DNA of 64,000 nt from Owenia fusiformis. Lineage: Eukaryota; Annelida; Polychaeta; Sabellida; Oweniidae. Location of the stretch: positions 19,326,822 to 19,390,821 of the forward strand of contig CAIIXF020000008.1 in NCBI GenBank assembly GCA_903813345.2, written 5' to 3'. The notes below the pieces were generated by a model, which saw only the letters and a list, made by a program, of their open reading frames with translations, ran no database searches and was not told where the DNA came from. Made by a program: the position numbers and the translations under genes. This document shows positions 53,301 to 55,755 of the stretch, one piece after another; position 1 is the stretch's first letter, and each line of letters opens with the position of its first letter.

Positions 53301-53582
53301 AGATCCATGCATAGATGTCATGTAAAAGAGCCTATATAAATCAGTCAAGAAAACAAGCCGCAAACATCTTAGAATAAAGATTCATCACAAGCAATTGCGA
53401 ACATCACTTACGTATACCTTTAATGTATGAATTAAAAATGAATTGATTTTGTAGATGCTCATGATGACCATAGAAAAGCTTTTGAAGACCTCCAACAGGA
53501 CAAGGCAGAGGTTTCTAGGAAGCTTAATAATACAAGACAGTTGCTCAACGAGCAGATGGAGAGGCTCAGGAAGCAGGTATAG
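5420..53582 (+). CDS. NIN: Ninein / ninein-like centrosomal protein (spliced gene, 27 coding exons)
   Basis: Spliced coding region of about 1,505 residues; the exon phases agree throughout. The N-terminus has an EF-hand with a canonical loop at residues 23-34 (D,S,T,G,I,D,E at the key places) and another at 291-302 (D,D,D,G,V,S,E). Block [17 protein letters not shown] (103-119) closely matches the vertebrate ninein KYVRGGKRYGRRS block. From about residue 400 onward the protein is nearly all heptad-rich coiled coil. Family members anchor microtubule minus ends at subdistal appendages of the mother centriole and bind gamma-tubulin complexes. The length is nearer human NINL (about 1,380) than NIN (about 2,090); invertebrates often have one gene for both, so NIN versus NINL is not settled. 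The 3' end is uncertain: an in-frame TAG follows at 53580-53582 if the last donor is not used. Intron 23 hosts an antisense protease gene. Confidence 0.92.
5908..6016 (+). CDS. NIN: Ninein exon 2
   Basis: Acceptor AAATTGCAG, donor GCAAG|GTACAT, ends in phase 1. It encodes [20 protein letters not shown], matching the RVHFDQFKEAL segment of vertebrate ninein and completing the first EF-hand pair. An acidic serine-rich stretch follows (SSSEED). Confidence 0.9.
6205..6404 (+). CDS. NIN: Ninein exon 3 (conserved [13 protein letters not shown] block)
   Basis: Acceptor ATTTTTTAG, donor GATGAA|GTAGGG (weaker than its neighbours), ends in phase 0. [20 protein letters not shown] is the most diagnostic ninein-family signature in the window. 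The rest is a polar linker with basic QKRKKDR. Confidence 0.9.
6405..8519 (+). other. Ninein intron 3
   Basis: No exon-like segment or recognisable gene was found here. Apart from a minisatellite at 7770-8130 it is AT-rich intronic sequence. Confidence 0.6.
7770..8130. repeat. Minisatellite, about four copies of a roughly 105-bp unit
   Basis: The unit contains GGGTAAACACATTGGGTGCA, then GAATGGAGAAACATCGTGGT, then ACATGTATTAGTACATGTTG. Three copies are near full length; one (about 7857-7925) is short. The copies differ by scattered substitutions. It lies within intron 3 and is not coding. Confidence 0.75.
8520..8646 (+). CDS. NIN: Ninein exon 4
   Basis: Acceptor CACATTTCAG, donor GAAG|GTAGGA, ends in phase 1. 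It encodes an acidic, serine-rich linker ending in RGETFEAEG, which aligns with the EEYEAEG stretch of vertebrate ninein just before the LRFWNPDDLN motif. Confidence 0.85.
9728..9886. mobile_element. Snapback MITE with ~60-bp arms
   Basis: The left arm begins GGAATAAATAATGATAGG (9728) and the right arm ends with its exact reverse complement (9886). The arms extend about 60 bp through AAATTCAGCAC and TTGGACAGAATGTC with a two-base mismatch, and leave a loop of about 37 bp. Transcribed RNA would form a near-perfect hairpin within the ninein intron. Confidence 0.75.
10481..10643. mobile_element. Copy of the dispersed AAACCTCT/GTGGAACACC MITE family
   Basis: Begins TTGAAACCTCTAAAGTGGAACACC and ends CAGGTTTTACTGTA. 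Related copies occur near 21465, 23096, 34412, 36519 and 38208. The inverted ends (CAGTAAAACCTG / CAGGTTTTACTG) with terminal TA suggest a Tc1/mariner-type MITE. Confidence 0.5.
11669..11713 (+). CDS. NIN: Ninein exon 5, a 45-nt small exon
   Basis: Acceptor GGTTTCTCCAG and donor AAAA|GTATAC give a 45-nt exon, phase 1 in and phase 1 out. It encodes [15 protein letters not shown], which fits the LRFWNPDDLNASQ position of vertebrate ninein, directly after EAE and before exon 6. Exons 4 and 6 are also in frame without it, so skipping is tolerated. The donor is weak; the placement rests on phase, position and the W...D-I-N match. Confidence 0.6.
11714..14476 (+). other. Ninein intron 5
   Basis: AT-rich sequence without a recognised gene. 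A 174-codon frame (11676-12200) overlaps exon 5 in another frame and has no family signature. The last 220 bp carry duplicated pieces of exon 6. Confidence 0.55.
14265..14457 (+). repeat. Tandem duplicate of the acceptor half of exon 6, plus an older degenerate copy
   Basis: From 14362 the sequence repeats the first ~95 bp of exon 6 almost exactly, including the TGTAG acceptor and the [20 protein letters not shown] codons, in a 115-bp unit. The copy stops within ELKV, with no clear donor. A much more diverged version (AACCAGTCTATATGACCCAG) is visible at about 14270-14325. The true exon is the downstream copy because only it continues into the rest of the domain. Confidence 0.8.
14477..14649 (+). 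CDS. NIN: Ninein exon 6 (degenerate EF-hand)
   Basis: Acceptor TTTGTAG, donor GATGAG|GTAAGA, ends in phase 0. [21 protein letters not shown] matches the vertebrate EKLQEVCEDLGITRDGHL region, an EF-hand that has lost most calcium ligands. An upstream duplicate of its 5' half may compete as an acceptor. Confidence 0.9.
14910..15166 (+). CDS. NIN: Ninein exon 7 (canonical EF-hand)
   Basis: Acceptor TTCTCTCCAG, donor ACTGG|GTTAGT, ends in phase 2. [20 protein letters not shown] has a full EF-hand loop (residues 291-302) and matches the FHNLDPDGTMSVEDFFYGLF site of human ninein, with better calcium ligands. The segment SSLDPELTG leads into the next helix pair. Confidence 0.93.
15563..15662 (+). 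CDS. NIN: Ninein exon 8
   Basis: Acceptor TTATCTTCAG, donor CTAAAA|GTAAGG, phase 0. [20 protein letters not shown] aligns with vertebrate ERILDTWQEEGIENSQEILKA, the last EF-hand-like unit before the coiled coil. Confidence 0.92.
16388..16503 (+). CDS. NIN: Ninein exon 9
   Basis: Acceptor ATATTTCAG, donor CTCAA|GTAAGA, ends in phase 2. [20 protein letters not shown] matches ELTLALENELLVTKNSIHQA of human ninein, including the conserved ALENEL-type helix. The coiled coil begins here. Confidence 0.92.
16704..16907. mobile_element. hAT-like MITE
   Basis: CAGGCCCGTAGCCAGG at 16704 is inverted at 16892-16907 with one mismatch. The CAGG start and length are typical of non-autonomous hAT elements. 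The flanking 8-mers (GTACTTAA / CTCAATAA) match at only four of eight positions, so the target duplication is not convincing. The interior has repeated CCCCCCTGG blocks. Confidence 0.6.
16976..17116 (+). CDS. NIN: Ninein exon 10
   Basis: Acceptor CTCTCTGCAG, donor TTATT|GTAAGA, ends in phase 2. It encodes coiled coil [20 protein letters not shown], equivalent to the ERVDQVVREKEKLRSDLDKA segment of human ninein. Confidence 0.92.
17597..19270 (+). CDS. LINE reverse transcriptase ORF, N-terminally truncated, otherwise open
   Basis: About 557 codons remain open to TGA at 19268-19270. Recognisable RT motifs, in order: [31 protein letters not shown], the catalytic [11 protein letters not shown], then the [13 protein letters not shown] thumb region. 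A C-terminal [19 protein letters not shown] segment resembles the Cys/His motif found at the end of many LINE ORF2 proteins. The endonuclease domain is missing. The long open frame suggests a young insertion. The clade (CR1/L2/Jockey-like) is not certain. Confidence 0.85.
   Translation, partial: SRTADHLLILKQLIDKHVTVGKYLYTCFVDFRKAYDSIPRPLLLQKLKNLGMGGKIYDIIDNMYSSVIYRVKLKNGLTSPIHSKLGLKQGCLISPLCFNLYINDIIDIFDDQCKPVKIGSNDETLINVLLYADDLVLISETNEGLQYCLDKLKTYCSKWKLNINIEKTKVVIFNKSGKIIKHSHFKFGSINIEKVNEYKYLGFVLKSSGSLKHGISELSKKAMKVIFMMRQNFKFSTINVELHTKIFDMCVKPILLYGSEFWSMLHLKVDRRISQGDLKLESSYEDFIPEKIHNKFCKFLLGVNKYTSSYAVKKDLGRFPLAIDSLIYSIKYWLKCVHQTNAESLINISFRDKNNIYVKHMECILKYFHFQHVFENGSTFGIKRLLKAIKLEMQRKYIELNDRAIRENRKLGNYMKIDYNLERYLTLSVNKMLIFKMARFRLANHNLRIETGRHEKKKKDGTKQHRLELNERICQICNKGEVEDEKHFLLVCDGYKKCRFEFFNKLSFIDTFDNMSDKEKYNFLMTSDDFEIVNELIHFINKLFNQRRELFEKGKIV
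17597..19400 (+). mobile_element. 5'-truncated non-LTR retrotransposon (LINE) in ninein intron 10
   Basis: The element begins abruptly inside the reverse-transcriptase domain (an in-frame stop lies just upstream at 17594-17596) and ends in a short tandem tail of TCTTGAA repeats (about 19384-19400). A stem-loop (AAACCA...TGGTTT) precedes the tail. 5' truncation and a 3' stem-loop plus short repeats are typical of target-primed LINEs. Its orientation is the same as the host gene. No clear target-site duplication was found. Confidence 0.8.
19971..20069. repeat. Short tandem repeat, ~18-bp unit
   Basis: Five or so copies of TGTACTGAATTCATATT with substitutions. It lies in intron 10, just upstream of the candidate 33-nt microexon. 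Confidence 0.7.
20130..20162 (+). CDS. NIN: Candidate 33-nt microexon of ninein (alternative cassette)
   Basis: Acceptor CAATTTTAG and donor TACTT|GTAAGT (near-perfect) enclose 33 nt that fit phase 2 in and phase 2 out between exons 10 and 11. It would add [11 protein letters not shown], eleven coiled-coil residues (one hendecad). Without it, the flanking sequence already lines up with vertebrate ninein without a gap, so if it is real it is an optional insert. Confidence 0.45.
20672..20749. repeat. 16-bp inverted repeat with loop
   Basis: TAGCCTTGCCCAAGTC (20672-20687) is exactly inverted at 20734-20749. The direct repeat TACCCCTG also flanks both sides. Probably the remains of a small MITE in intron 10. 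Confidence 0.55.
21248..21422 (+). CDS. NIN: Ninein exon 11
   Basis: Acceptor AATATTTCAG, donor GAAAAG|GTATGG, phase 0. [20 protein letters not shown] aligns with EEYKERIAALKNELRKEREQ of human ninein, followed by [16 protein letters not shown], matching QAGKQRLELEQEIEKAK. Strong orthology evidence. Confidence 0.93.
21465..21640. mobile_element. CAGTAAAACCTGT-family MITE
   Basis: Starts TACAGTAAAACCTGTATATAG and ends ACTAAGACAGGTTTCACTT. The interior has the family's GTTCACT / AGGTAGGTGATCACTA words. Intron 11. Confidence 0.6.
21724..22117 (+). CDS. NIN: Ninein exon 12
   Basis: Acceptor TATCTTTCAG, donor CATCAG|GTATTC, ends in phase 1. 131 codons: coiled coil ([18 protein letters not shown]...) that breaks into a basic, serine-rich segment, [17 protein letters not shown]. 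The basic stretch could be a flexible hinge or phosphorylation region. Confidence 0.92.
22266..22497. mobile_element. MITE with GCTCACATGGTG inverted ends
   Basis: GCTCACATGGTG (22267-22278) is inverted at 22485-22496. Inside the left end are GGCTATTGGAATCACTCACT and GTCCGTTGTCTGTC. Elements with a GCTCACNTGGTG end and GTCCGTCGTC-type interior are familiar from mollusc genomes (recollection, not a search). Confidence 0.6.
23096..23277. mobile_element. CAGTAAAACCTGT-family MITE, best-preserved ends
   Basis: Left end TACAGTTAAACCTGT, right end ACAGGTTTTACTGTA, flanked by TA on both sides. Another diverged partial copy ends at about 23776 (ACAGGTTTTACTGTA). Confidence 0.65.
24895..25030. repeat. 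Tandem duplication inside the foldback loop
   Basis: The segment TTTATAAACAGGTTTATTAT, with its upstream TGTCTGTTAAATT, occurs twice about 70 bp apart. Non-coding, in the central loop of the foldback element. Confidence 0.6.
25210..25319. mobile_element. 110-bp MITE with ATGTCACCAC ends, nested in the foldback loop
   Basis: ATGTCACCAC at 25210-25219 is exactly inverted at 25310-25319. The same termini and the adjacent GTGACATATTGT word bound the larger element at 33200-33933. Confidence 0.6.
27245..27364 (+). CDS. NIN: Ninein exon 13 (low-complexity linker between two foldback elements)
   Basis: Acceptor ATGTTTTGCAG, donor GAAG|GTATTT, phase 1 in and out, so it can be skipped in frame. It encodes [20 protein letters not shown] and a glycine-rich stretch ending DMASDDE: disordered, no coiled coil. 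Only about 31 bp separate it from the foldback element on either side. Confidence 0.85.
27395..31462. mobile_element. Second large foldback-type element in ninein intron 13
   Basis: The ends TAGTGCAGTCAG (27395) and CTGACTGCACTA (to 31462) are inverted. The arms run about 1.1 kb and are near-identical, for example GGGTTTCGGCGTGCGTTCAG on the left and its complement near 31420. Each arm carries three to four tandem units of about 155 bp around CATTGGATGGATGCTATAAC and GGTTGCCATGGTAACCAGGG. Weaker inverted similarity continues through the middle (around 29590 versus 30030). Same architecture as the neighbouring element, different sequence. No transposase frame seen. Confidence 0.75.
31902..32098 (+). 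CDS. NIN: Ninein exon 14
   Basis: Acceptor TTATGTTACAG, donor GAAAAG|GTAAGT, phase 0. [20 protein letters not shown] matches the AELVIEQMKEQHHRD start of a coiled-coil block in human ninein. Long charged helix. Confidence 0.92.
32375..32481 (+). CDS. NIN: Ninein exon 15
   Basis: Acceptor TTTGTTGCAG, donor CAAAG|GTAAAC, ends in phase 2. Coiled coil [20 protein letters not shown], continuous with exon 14. Confidence 0.9.
32793..32866. repeat. Perfect 21-bp inverted repeat with 32-bp loop
   Basis: CCCAGAATTCATAGATGAAC plus one base (32793-32813) is exactly inverted at 32846-32866. Likely a small snapback MITE in intron 15. Confidence 0.65.
33200..33933. mobile_element. TIR element with internal ~105-bp tandem repeats
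   Basis: ATGTCACCAC at 33200-33209 is inverted at 33924-33933. Inside are about five tandem units containing TCAAAATCATCTACAAGTTC, TTTGACCTTCAATGACCTTC and AAGGTCAAAAAGGTC. The reverse complement of this unit also appears in the 55.8-56.5 kb element, so the two repeat families share sequence. Confidence 0.65.
34001..34114 (+). CDS. NIN: Ninein exon 16
   Basis: Acceptor CATTTCTTAG, donor AACAG|GTCTGC (weaker), phase 2 in and out. Coiled coil [20 protein letters not shown] followed by a Ser/Pro-rich break, GSPGSPHV, a possible phosphorylation or hinge site. Confidence 0.85.
34412..34499. mobile_element. Short diverged CAGTAAAACCTGT-family copy
   Basis: CAGTGGAACCTGTCC at the left and ACAGGTTTGACTGTA at the right frame about 88 bp with family words (GTTAACACCTTTCAGACAAAG). 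Confidence 0.45.
34665..35852. mobile_element. Third large palindrome, interrupted by a later insertion
   Basis: The left arm runs inward from AAAGGAATATTCCTTG (34670) through ATGGTAGCTATAATCATATA, AGCAAAACATGG and GCAGGAAGTGATGTCATC to about 34870. The right arm carries the complements at 35083-35152 and, beyond an insertion, 35731-35852. The arms are about 75-85 % alike by eye. The central loop (about 34870-35083) has no gene. Confidence 0.7.
35153..35724. mobile_element. 572-bp TIR element with a 6-bp target duplication
   Basis: CAGCGCTTGCATTA at the left is inverted as TAATGCAAGCCCTG at the right (one mismatch). CATTTC flanks both sides (35147-35152 and 35725-35730). The undisturbed opposite arm of the host palindrome has a single copy at the equivalent place and the same length, which gives an internal empty site. 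The CAG ends look hAT-like, but a 6-bp duplication is unusual for hAT. Confidence 0.7.
36290..36479 (+). CDS. NIN: Ninein exon 17
   Basis: Acceptor AATATTATACAG, donor AGTAAG|GTAGGA, phase 0. [20 protein letters not shown] resembles the ALQSLEGRYRQELKDLQEQQ block of human ninein. Confidence 0.92.
36519..36667. mobile_element. CAGTAAAACCTGT-family MITE copy
   Basis: TTTGAAACCTGTAAAGTGGAAC at the left and TACAGGTTTTTCTGTA at the right. Intron 17, immediately after exon 17. Confidence 0.5.
36965..37017 (+). other. Exon-like 53-nt GC-rich segment with splice sites (possible poison exon)
   Basis: Bounded by TCCCCACAG and CCTG|GTGAGT, both good splice signals, in otherwise AT-rich intron 17. Its length is not a multiple of three. 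Spliced between exons 17 and 18 it would read [17 protein letters not shown] and meet a TGA within a few codons of exon 18. It could equally be a piece of a repeat. Confidence 0.25.
37771..37900 (+). CDS. NIN: Ninein exon 18
   Basis: Acceptor CTGGTTCAAG is weak in pyrimidines, but the frame and phase (0 in) fit only there; donor AATAT|GTAAGG, ends in phase 1. Coiled coil [20 protein letters not shown]. Confidence 0.85.
38208..38780. mobile_element. CAGTAAAACCTGT-family MITE split by another MITE
   Basis: The outer copy starts TTCAGTAAAACCTATGTACAG and ends CACAAATACAAGGTTTTAATG. At GTTCAC-TA-GAGGG it is interrupted by the element at 38363-38745, which duplicated the TA. Confidence 0.65.
38363..38745. 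mobile_element. 383-bp MITE with 35-bp TIRs inserted at TA
   Basis: The left end CAGTAAAATTTTAAATGTTT is inverted at the right end over 35 bp with one mismatch. TA flanks both sides (38361-38362, 38746-38747). Removing the element and one TA restores a continuous GTTCACTAGAGGGAGG in the outer MITE. TA duplication points to the Tc1/mariner group. Confidence 0.8.
38889..39013 (+). CDS. NIN: Ninein exon 19
   Basis: Acceptor CTCTTTCTAG, donor ATGGAG|GTGAGA, ends in phase 0. Coiled coil [20 protein letters not shown] with an aromatic-rich [13 protein letters not shown] stretch. Confidence 0.9.
39154..39348 (+). CDS. NIN: Ninein exon 20
   Basis: Acceptor TTTACCATCAG, donor CGAAAA|GTAACT, phase 0 both ends, 65 codons. 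Coiled coil [20 protein letters not shown], then [20 protein letters not shown]. Confidence 0.9.
39658..39825 (+). CDS. NIN: Ninein exon 21
   Basis: Acceptor TTTCTAACCAG, donor AAAAG|GTAGGT, phase 0 both ends. Coiled coil [20 protein letters not shown]. Confidence 0.9.
39826..41462 (+). other. Ninein intron 21, no feature recognised
   Basis: AT-rich; no gene, clear repeat or RNA signature was seen. Short open frames on both strands near 40040-40260 are complementary shadows. Confidence 0.5.
41463..41981 (+). CDS. NIN: Ninein exon 22 (largest coding exon)
   Basis: Acceptor TTTCTAACTTTAG, donor TACAGG|GTATGT, phase 0 both ends, 173 codons. Continuous coiled coil with recurring LEDSL modules ([27 protein letters not shown]), ending [11 protein letters not shown]. 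Confidence 0.92.
41982..43229 (+). other. Ninein intron 22, no feature recognised
   Basis: AT-rich intronic sequence with no repeat structure, exon or RNA gene that I could support. Confidence 0.5.
43230..43343 (+). CDS. NIN: Ninein exon 23 (38-codon coiled-coil module)
   Basis: Acceptor TTGTATTCTAG, donor TATAAG|GTAATC, phase 0 both ends, exactly 38 codons. [20 protein letters not shown] and ending VADHYK parallel the end of exon 22 (QADYYR). Confidence 0.9.
43466..43534. repeat. Three tandem copies of a 23-bp unit
   Basis: ATTTCCACTCAGCCCTGTCA is the core of each copy. Intron 23, about 120 bp after the exon 23 donor. Confidence 0.8.
43611..44103. mobile_element. 493-bp TIR element with perfect 16-bp ends
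   Basis: TACTGTACTCCGGGTA (43611-43626) is exactly inverted at 44088-44103. The outer TA is compatible with a TA target duplication. TTCGCG words recur throughout the interior, making it much richer in CpG than its surroundings. It lies in intron 23, between exon 23 and the nested protease gene. Confidence 0.75.
43681..43920 (-). pseudogene. Transposase-like DNA-binding fragment in the TIR element
   Basis: An 80-codon frame on the minus strand contains [20 protein letters not shown] and YALIHG. The KY[14 protein letters not shown] pattern is like the N-terminal helix-turn-helix region of transposon-derived proteins in marine invertebrates. Only the N-terminal part exists, so it cannot encode a working transposase. 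Weak assignment. Confidence 0.35.
44335..44340 (-). promoter_or_regulatory. Polyadenylation signal AATAAA of the nested protease gene
   Basis: TTTATT on the + strand is AATAAA on the minus strand, about 40 nt after the protease stop codon (44379-44381). The spacing is typical for a 3' UTR of short length. Confidence 0.55.
44379..44730 (-). CDS. Protease exon 4: catalytic serine, TSP1 domain, stop
   Basis: Minus-strand acceptor TTTTATCTTAG; ends at TAG (44379-44381). It encodes [13 protein letters not shown], then [20 protein letters not shown] of the trypsin fold, then TSP1 [10 protein letters not shown]...[10 protein letters not shown]. The TSP1 cysteines and the WxxW motif are present; the last residue is a cysteine. 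Confidence 0.9.
44379..48309 (-). CDS. Secreted trypsin-fold serine protease with TSP1 modules (four exons, nested in ninein intron 23)
   Basis: Joined exons 47838-48309, 47154-47288, 46168-46879 and 44379-44730 encode about 556 residues; all phases agree. Order: signal peptide ([14 protein letters not shown]), a Cys-rich WAP/VWC-like region to about residue 200, an atypical TSP1-like stretch (205-251), a trypsin domain (about 266-496) and a C-terminal TSP1 domain starting [12 protein letters not shown] (500-556). The triad is complete: H304 (LTAAHC), D351 (NHDIAI), S447 (GDSGGP). D441, six before the serine, predicts cleavage after Arg/Lys. It is expected to be extracellular, with cleavage of matrix or defence proteins possible. 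The substrate is unknown and I know no named orthologue. Confidence 0.88.
44731..46167 (-). other. Intron 3 of the nested protease gene, no feature recognised
   Basis: AT-rich sequence between protease exons 4 and 3. No repeat with clear ends and no additional exon was supported. Confidence 0.5.
46168..46879 (-). CDS. Protease exon 3: TSP1-like module, His and Asp of the triad
   Basis: Minus-strand acceptor TTCTGATTTTTAG, donor [31 protein letters not shown] with five further cysteines resembles a TSP1 domain lacking the usual WxxW. Then EIIIGG starts the trypsin domain with [18 protein letters not shown] and NHDIAIIII. The residue before the expected IIGG start is not basic. Confidence 0.9.
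47154..47288 (-). CDS. Protease exon 2: cysteine-rich module
   Basis: Minus-strand acceptor TTACTCTCTTTCAG, donor TTAAAG|GTAACC, phase 1 in and out. It encodes [20 protein letters not shown] then [16 protein letters not shown], a VWC-like or pacifastin-like spacing. As a symmetric exon it could be skipped. Confidence 0.85.
47838..48309 (-). CDS. Protease exon 1: signal peptide and WAP/VWC-like region
   Basis: Start ATG at 48307-48309; a second in-frame ATG at 48280-48282 gives a more typical signal peptide ([17 protein letters not shown]). Donor GATAAAAAAG|GTATTC, ends in phase 1. Two cysteine clusters follow: [10 protein letters not shown]...CIKGECC and [14 protein letters not shown]...[21 protein letters not shown]-like word lies about 35 bp upstream on the minus strand. 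Confidence 0.85.
48310..49213 (+). other. Rest of ninein intron 23, upstream of the protease gene
   Basis: AT-rich. It must hold the protease promoter, but apart from the TATAAT-like word near 48340 no motif is supported. No repeat ends are visible. Confidence 0.4.
49214..49327 (+). CDS. NIN: Ninein exon 24 (38-codon coiled-coil module)
   Basis: Acceptor TTACTTATTAG, donor TTACAG|GTAATT, phase 0 both ends, exactly 38 codons like exon 23. [20 protein letters not shown], then [16 protein letters not shown] with an internal LNES repeat. Confidence 0.88.
49328..50679 (+). other. Ninein intron 24
   Basis: Contains an (ATTT)n microsatellite at about 50286-50332. No gene or terminal-repeat element could be delimited. 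Confidence 0.5.
50286..50332. repeat. (ATTT)n microsatellite
   Basis: About eleven uninterrupted TTTA units. Confidence 0.95.
50680..50748 (+). CDS. NIN: Ninein exon 25
   Basis: Acceptor TATTTTTCTAG, donor GACAAT|GTAAGT, phase 0 both ends, 23 codons: [20 protein letters not shown]. Coiled coil continuing the modules of exons 22-24. Confidence 0.9.
51130..52763 (+). repeat. 94-bp tandem array duplicating the acceptor and 5' end of ninein exon 26
   Basis: Each unit holds the polypyrimidine tract, the CTTTTTCAG acceptor and about 55 bp of exon 26 ([16 protein letters not shown]). Units start at 51230, 51324, 51418, 51512, 52483, 52576 and 52670, followed by the real exon at 52764: spacing 94 bp throughout, once the 877-bp insertion and one 1-bp deletion (CTTGCC to CTGCC at 52483) are allowed for. 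An older, diverged unit precedes at about 51130. None of the copies continues into the rest of the exon. Confidence 0.92.
51573..52441. mobile_element. 869-bp hAT-type non-autonomous element inside the 94-bp array
   Basis: The left end TAGGGGTCACACGGTT and right end AACCGTGTGACCCCTG are inverted over 16 bp with one mismatch at the outermost base. GGTGTTAT is duplicated on both sides (51565-51572 and 52442-52449), the 8-bp target duplication of hAT elements. Sub-terminal ACCGCGGTT and GAACCGAACCG words recur. There is no transposase frame. It split one unit of the array, so it is younger than the array. Confidence 0.88.
52764..52968 (+). CDS. NIN: Ninein exon 26
   Basis: Acceptor GCTTTTTCAG (last of the array), donor TCAA|GTAAGC, ends in phase 1, 68 codons. 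[20 protein letters not shown], then coiled coil [20 protein letters not shown]. It is chosen as the real exon because it is the only copy with an open continuation and a donor matching exon 27. Confidence 0.9.
53146..53340. repeat. Minisatellite, ~28-29-bp unit, about seven copies
   Basis: The unit is AGCCATGCATAGACATCTTG followed by CAAAAG, with substitutions. Because 28-29 bp shifts frame, the minus-strand frame across it (MHGSF.., [11 protein letters not shown]) is an artefact of the repeat. Intron 26. Confidence 0.85.
53455..53576 (+). CDS. NIN: Ninein exon 27, last coding exon recognised
   Basis: Acceptor GATTTTGTAG; donor candidate [32 protein letters not shown], then [12 protein letters not shown]. 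If the weak donor is not used, the frame adds V and stops at TAG (53580-53582). Confidence 0.85.
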
Positions 53583-54795
53583 AAACTTAATTAATTCATC
53601 AGAAAACATGAATGGCAACAGAGTAGTATATTTATGATAATACATTGATGAGAGTCCAAGTATTACTATCAATATAATAGGCAACATGAACCACTAATTA
53701 CTTTCACTTTAGACCTTTATTTTATAATGACAGGTCCCCAAGACTACAGATGTAGTAAACAGTACTTTATTTTTGTTTTACATTTTGATCTGCCTAGTAC
53801 ATTCAACATAAGGTAGACTGCTTACTGAGTTTTTCAATTGTTCTTCTTTGCTCCAGATCAATCGTGATCAATAGTTTTACGGTTTTAATAACCTAGACTG
53901 TAGTAAACTCTAACTTATGAATACAACTATCCTTGACTGCATAATGCAAATACTATACGCTATAGTGATTATACAATATCACTGAACACTTAATACATTT
54001 AAATACTACTTAGTAACCATCATTTGCCTCAGACCACAAGTGCTCTAATTCTCAACACCTACAAAACTCTCTAATTGAGGTGTTTGCAAACTTATTCTGA
54101 ATGAAAAACATCTCCATAGTGAATGCACATACTGGATAAGCAAACCATATCTACTTACTTGTAAAACTCCTTTTGAGGAGTACTCCATGAGTGACATCTA
54201 TCTGTATACTGAGTGTTAAAATATTAAATTTTTTCTGTACTTTTTATACCTACTTTGGTTGATTCCTTAGATGCTATAGTAACAGTCAATAACATTGTTC
54301 CTTTAGATCTTTACATTGTATTTTTTTGTTTGTTGTTTTTTGTTGTTTTTTTAATCCAAAATGTGGGTTAAACATATAAGAGGTCCTTCAAGGTTATTAA
54401 TCCATGATCATCCATGATTCATACTGTACAATCTCAATGACTTGAAATGGGAAAGGCACTTACTTATCTGTGTGTACAATACATATTATACAGTTTCACC
54501 CTTACTTAATCAATGAGACTCAACCACTTATATTTCTGTAACAGCATTCCATGTATATTAACCATATTGCATAAATGATTAACACATGTACATACATGTC
54601 ATACTTGTATATTATATTATTATTCACAACATGTCTCATTCTGAAAATCATAAAATTTGAGTTAGAAAGGTATAGAGTGTCTCTGGTGCATGTCTGTTCT
54701 TTGCAATCACTTTATTCATTCAATCCCCAGGATCCAACATGTCTTTGGATAGATTCTCCTGTCTGTGTTCCCATTCCCAACTATTTTGAACCACC
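53583..54795 (+). other. Downstream of the last recognised ninein exon
   Basis: Either 3' UTR or a further intron. A phase-compatible acceptor (ATAATGACAG at 53724-53733) would open VPKTTDVVNSTLF and stop after 25 codons. No AATAAA was found; ATTAAA occurs at 54223-54228. No other gene seen. Confidence 0.4.
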
Positions 54796-55755
54796 ATGAG
54801 CATTGACATTACTCAATATAGGGCAACAATTGGGACATGGCACCTTATTACAAGAACATCAATATTTACTTTTAAAAACAAATATTTTAGAATTCCAAAT
54901 CAGCCAAGGCCTTGTAAATTCATAGCAATTGCATATCTTAATATAGTTTTGCACATCTTGTTAATTATAGGTGGTGTACACCCAAACCCAGGACCCATGA
55001 AGATTTTCCCAACCAATTTTTCTTTCTGTCATATTAACACCAGATCCCTAAAAAGCCACCACCAGAAAATTGATGAAATCACTTCTACTCTGTGTGTCAG
55101 CAAGCAGTTTGATGTCATTGCTCTCAGTGAAACATGGCTCAATGATAACATTAAACCAGATGATGATGATATTTACATTCAAAATTATCAAAGACTTATT
55201 CGTAAAGATAGAAAAAATAAGCCAGGTGGCGGTGTAGCCTTTTATGTTAAAGAATCAATTCCAACTACCAGGCTGTTTAATTGTGAACACAATGACCTAG
55301 AATTAATTTGGCTTAAACTCAAAATTGGACCAAAAACTGTGATCATAGGAACTTGTTAGAGGCCACCTGGTATGAATGTTCAACATGTTGACAACTTTAT
55401 TGATAATTTGACCATTTCTCTTACACGTGTGCTCAACTTACAACCAGATTGTTTGATACTGTTAGGCGATTTTAATGATACATGTACTATATGGGACTCA
55501 ACACACAATGATAGCGAAGTGGGAAATAAGCTTGTTAATCTTATTCATGGCTTTAACTTATTTCAGTTGATAACTAAACCTACACGATGTGATGCTATTC
55601 TTGACTTACTGATTACTGACTCTCCTGCCTTTGTTTCACAAGAAGGGGTTGAGCCTCCACTAGTAAACCTAGATCACAGTTACATTTATGGGGAACTTAA
55701 TCTTAAGCATAATGCCACAGTAAAATATCAACGTACCATTTTTGATTATAACTAG
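54796..55755 (+). pseudogene. LINE endonuclease-domain fragment (inactivated, 3' part displaced)
   Basis: From a well-placed ATG (CCACCATGA) runs a CR1/L2/Jockey-type N-terminus: a hydrophobic stretch, GGVHPNPGP (residues 59-67, 2A-like), then APE endonuclease motifs INTRSL, ALSETWLND, GGGVAFYVK, LLGDFN and DHSYIYGEL. An in-frame TAG at 55357-55359 interrupts the catalytic domain. The match ends at TIFDYN (about 55751), exactly where an element with a CTAG end begins; no reverse transcriptase follows in the window. Confidence 0.85.

Noticed and set aside
53136-53363. Repetitive minus-strand peptide (MHGSF / [11 protein letters not shown])
   Set aside because: It is translation of a 28-29-bp minisatellite in an intron.
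53734-53812. A 25-codon terminal ninein exon
   Set aside because: Phase fits, but the peptide turns strongly hydrophobic, unlike a ninein C-terminus; kept only as an alternative.
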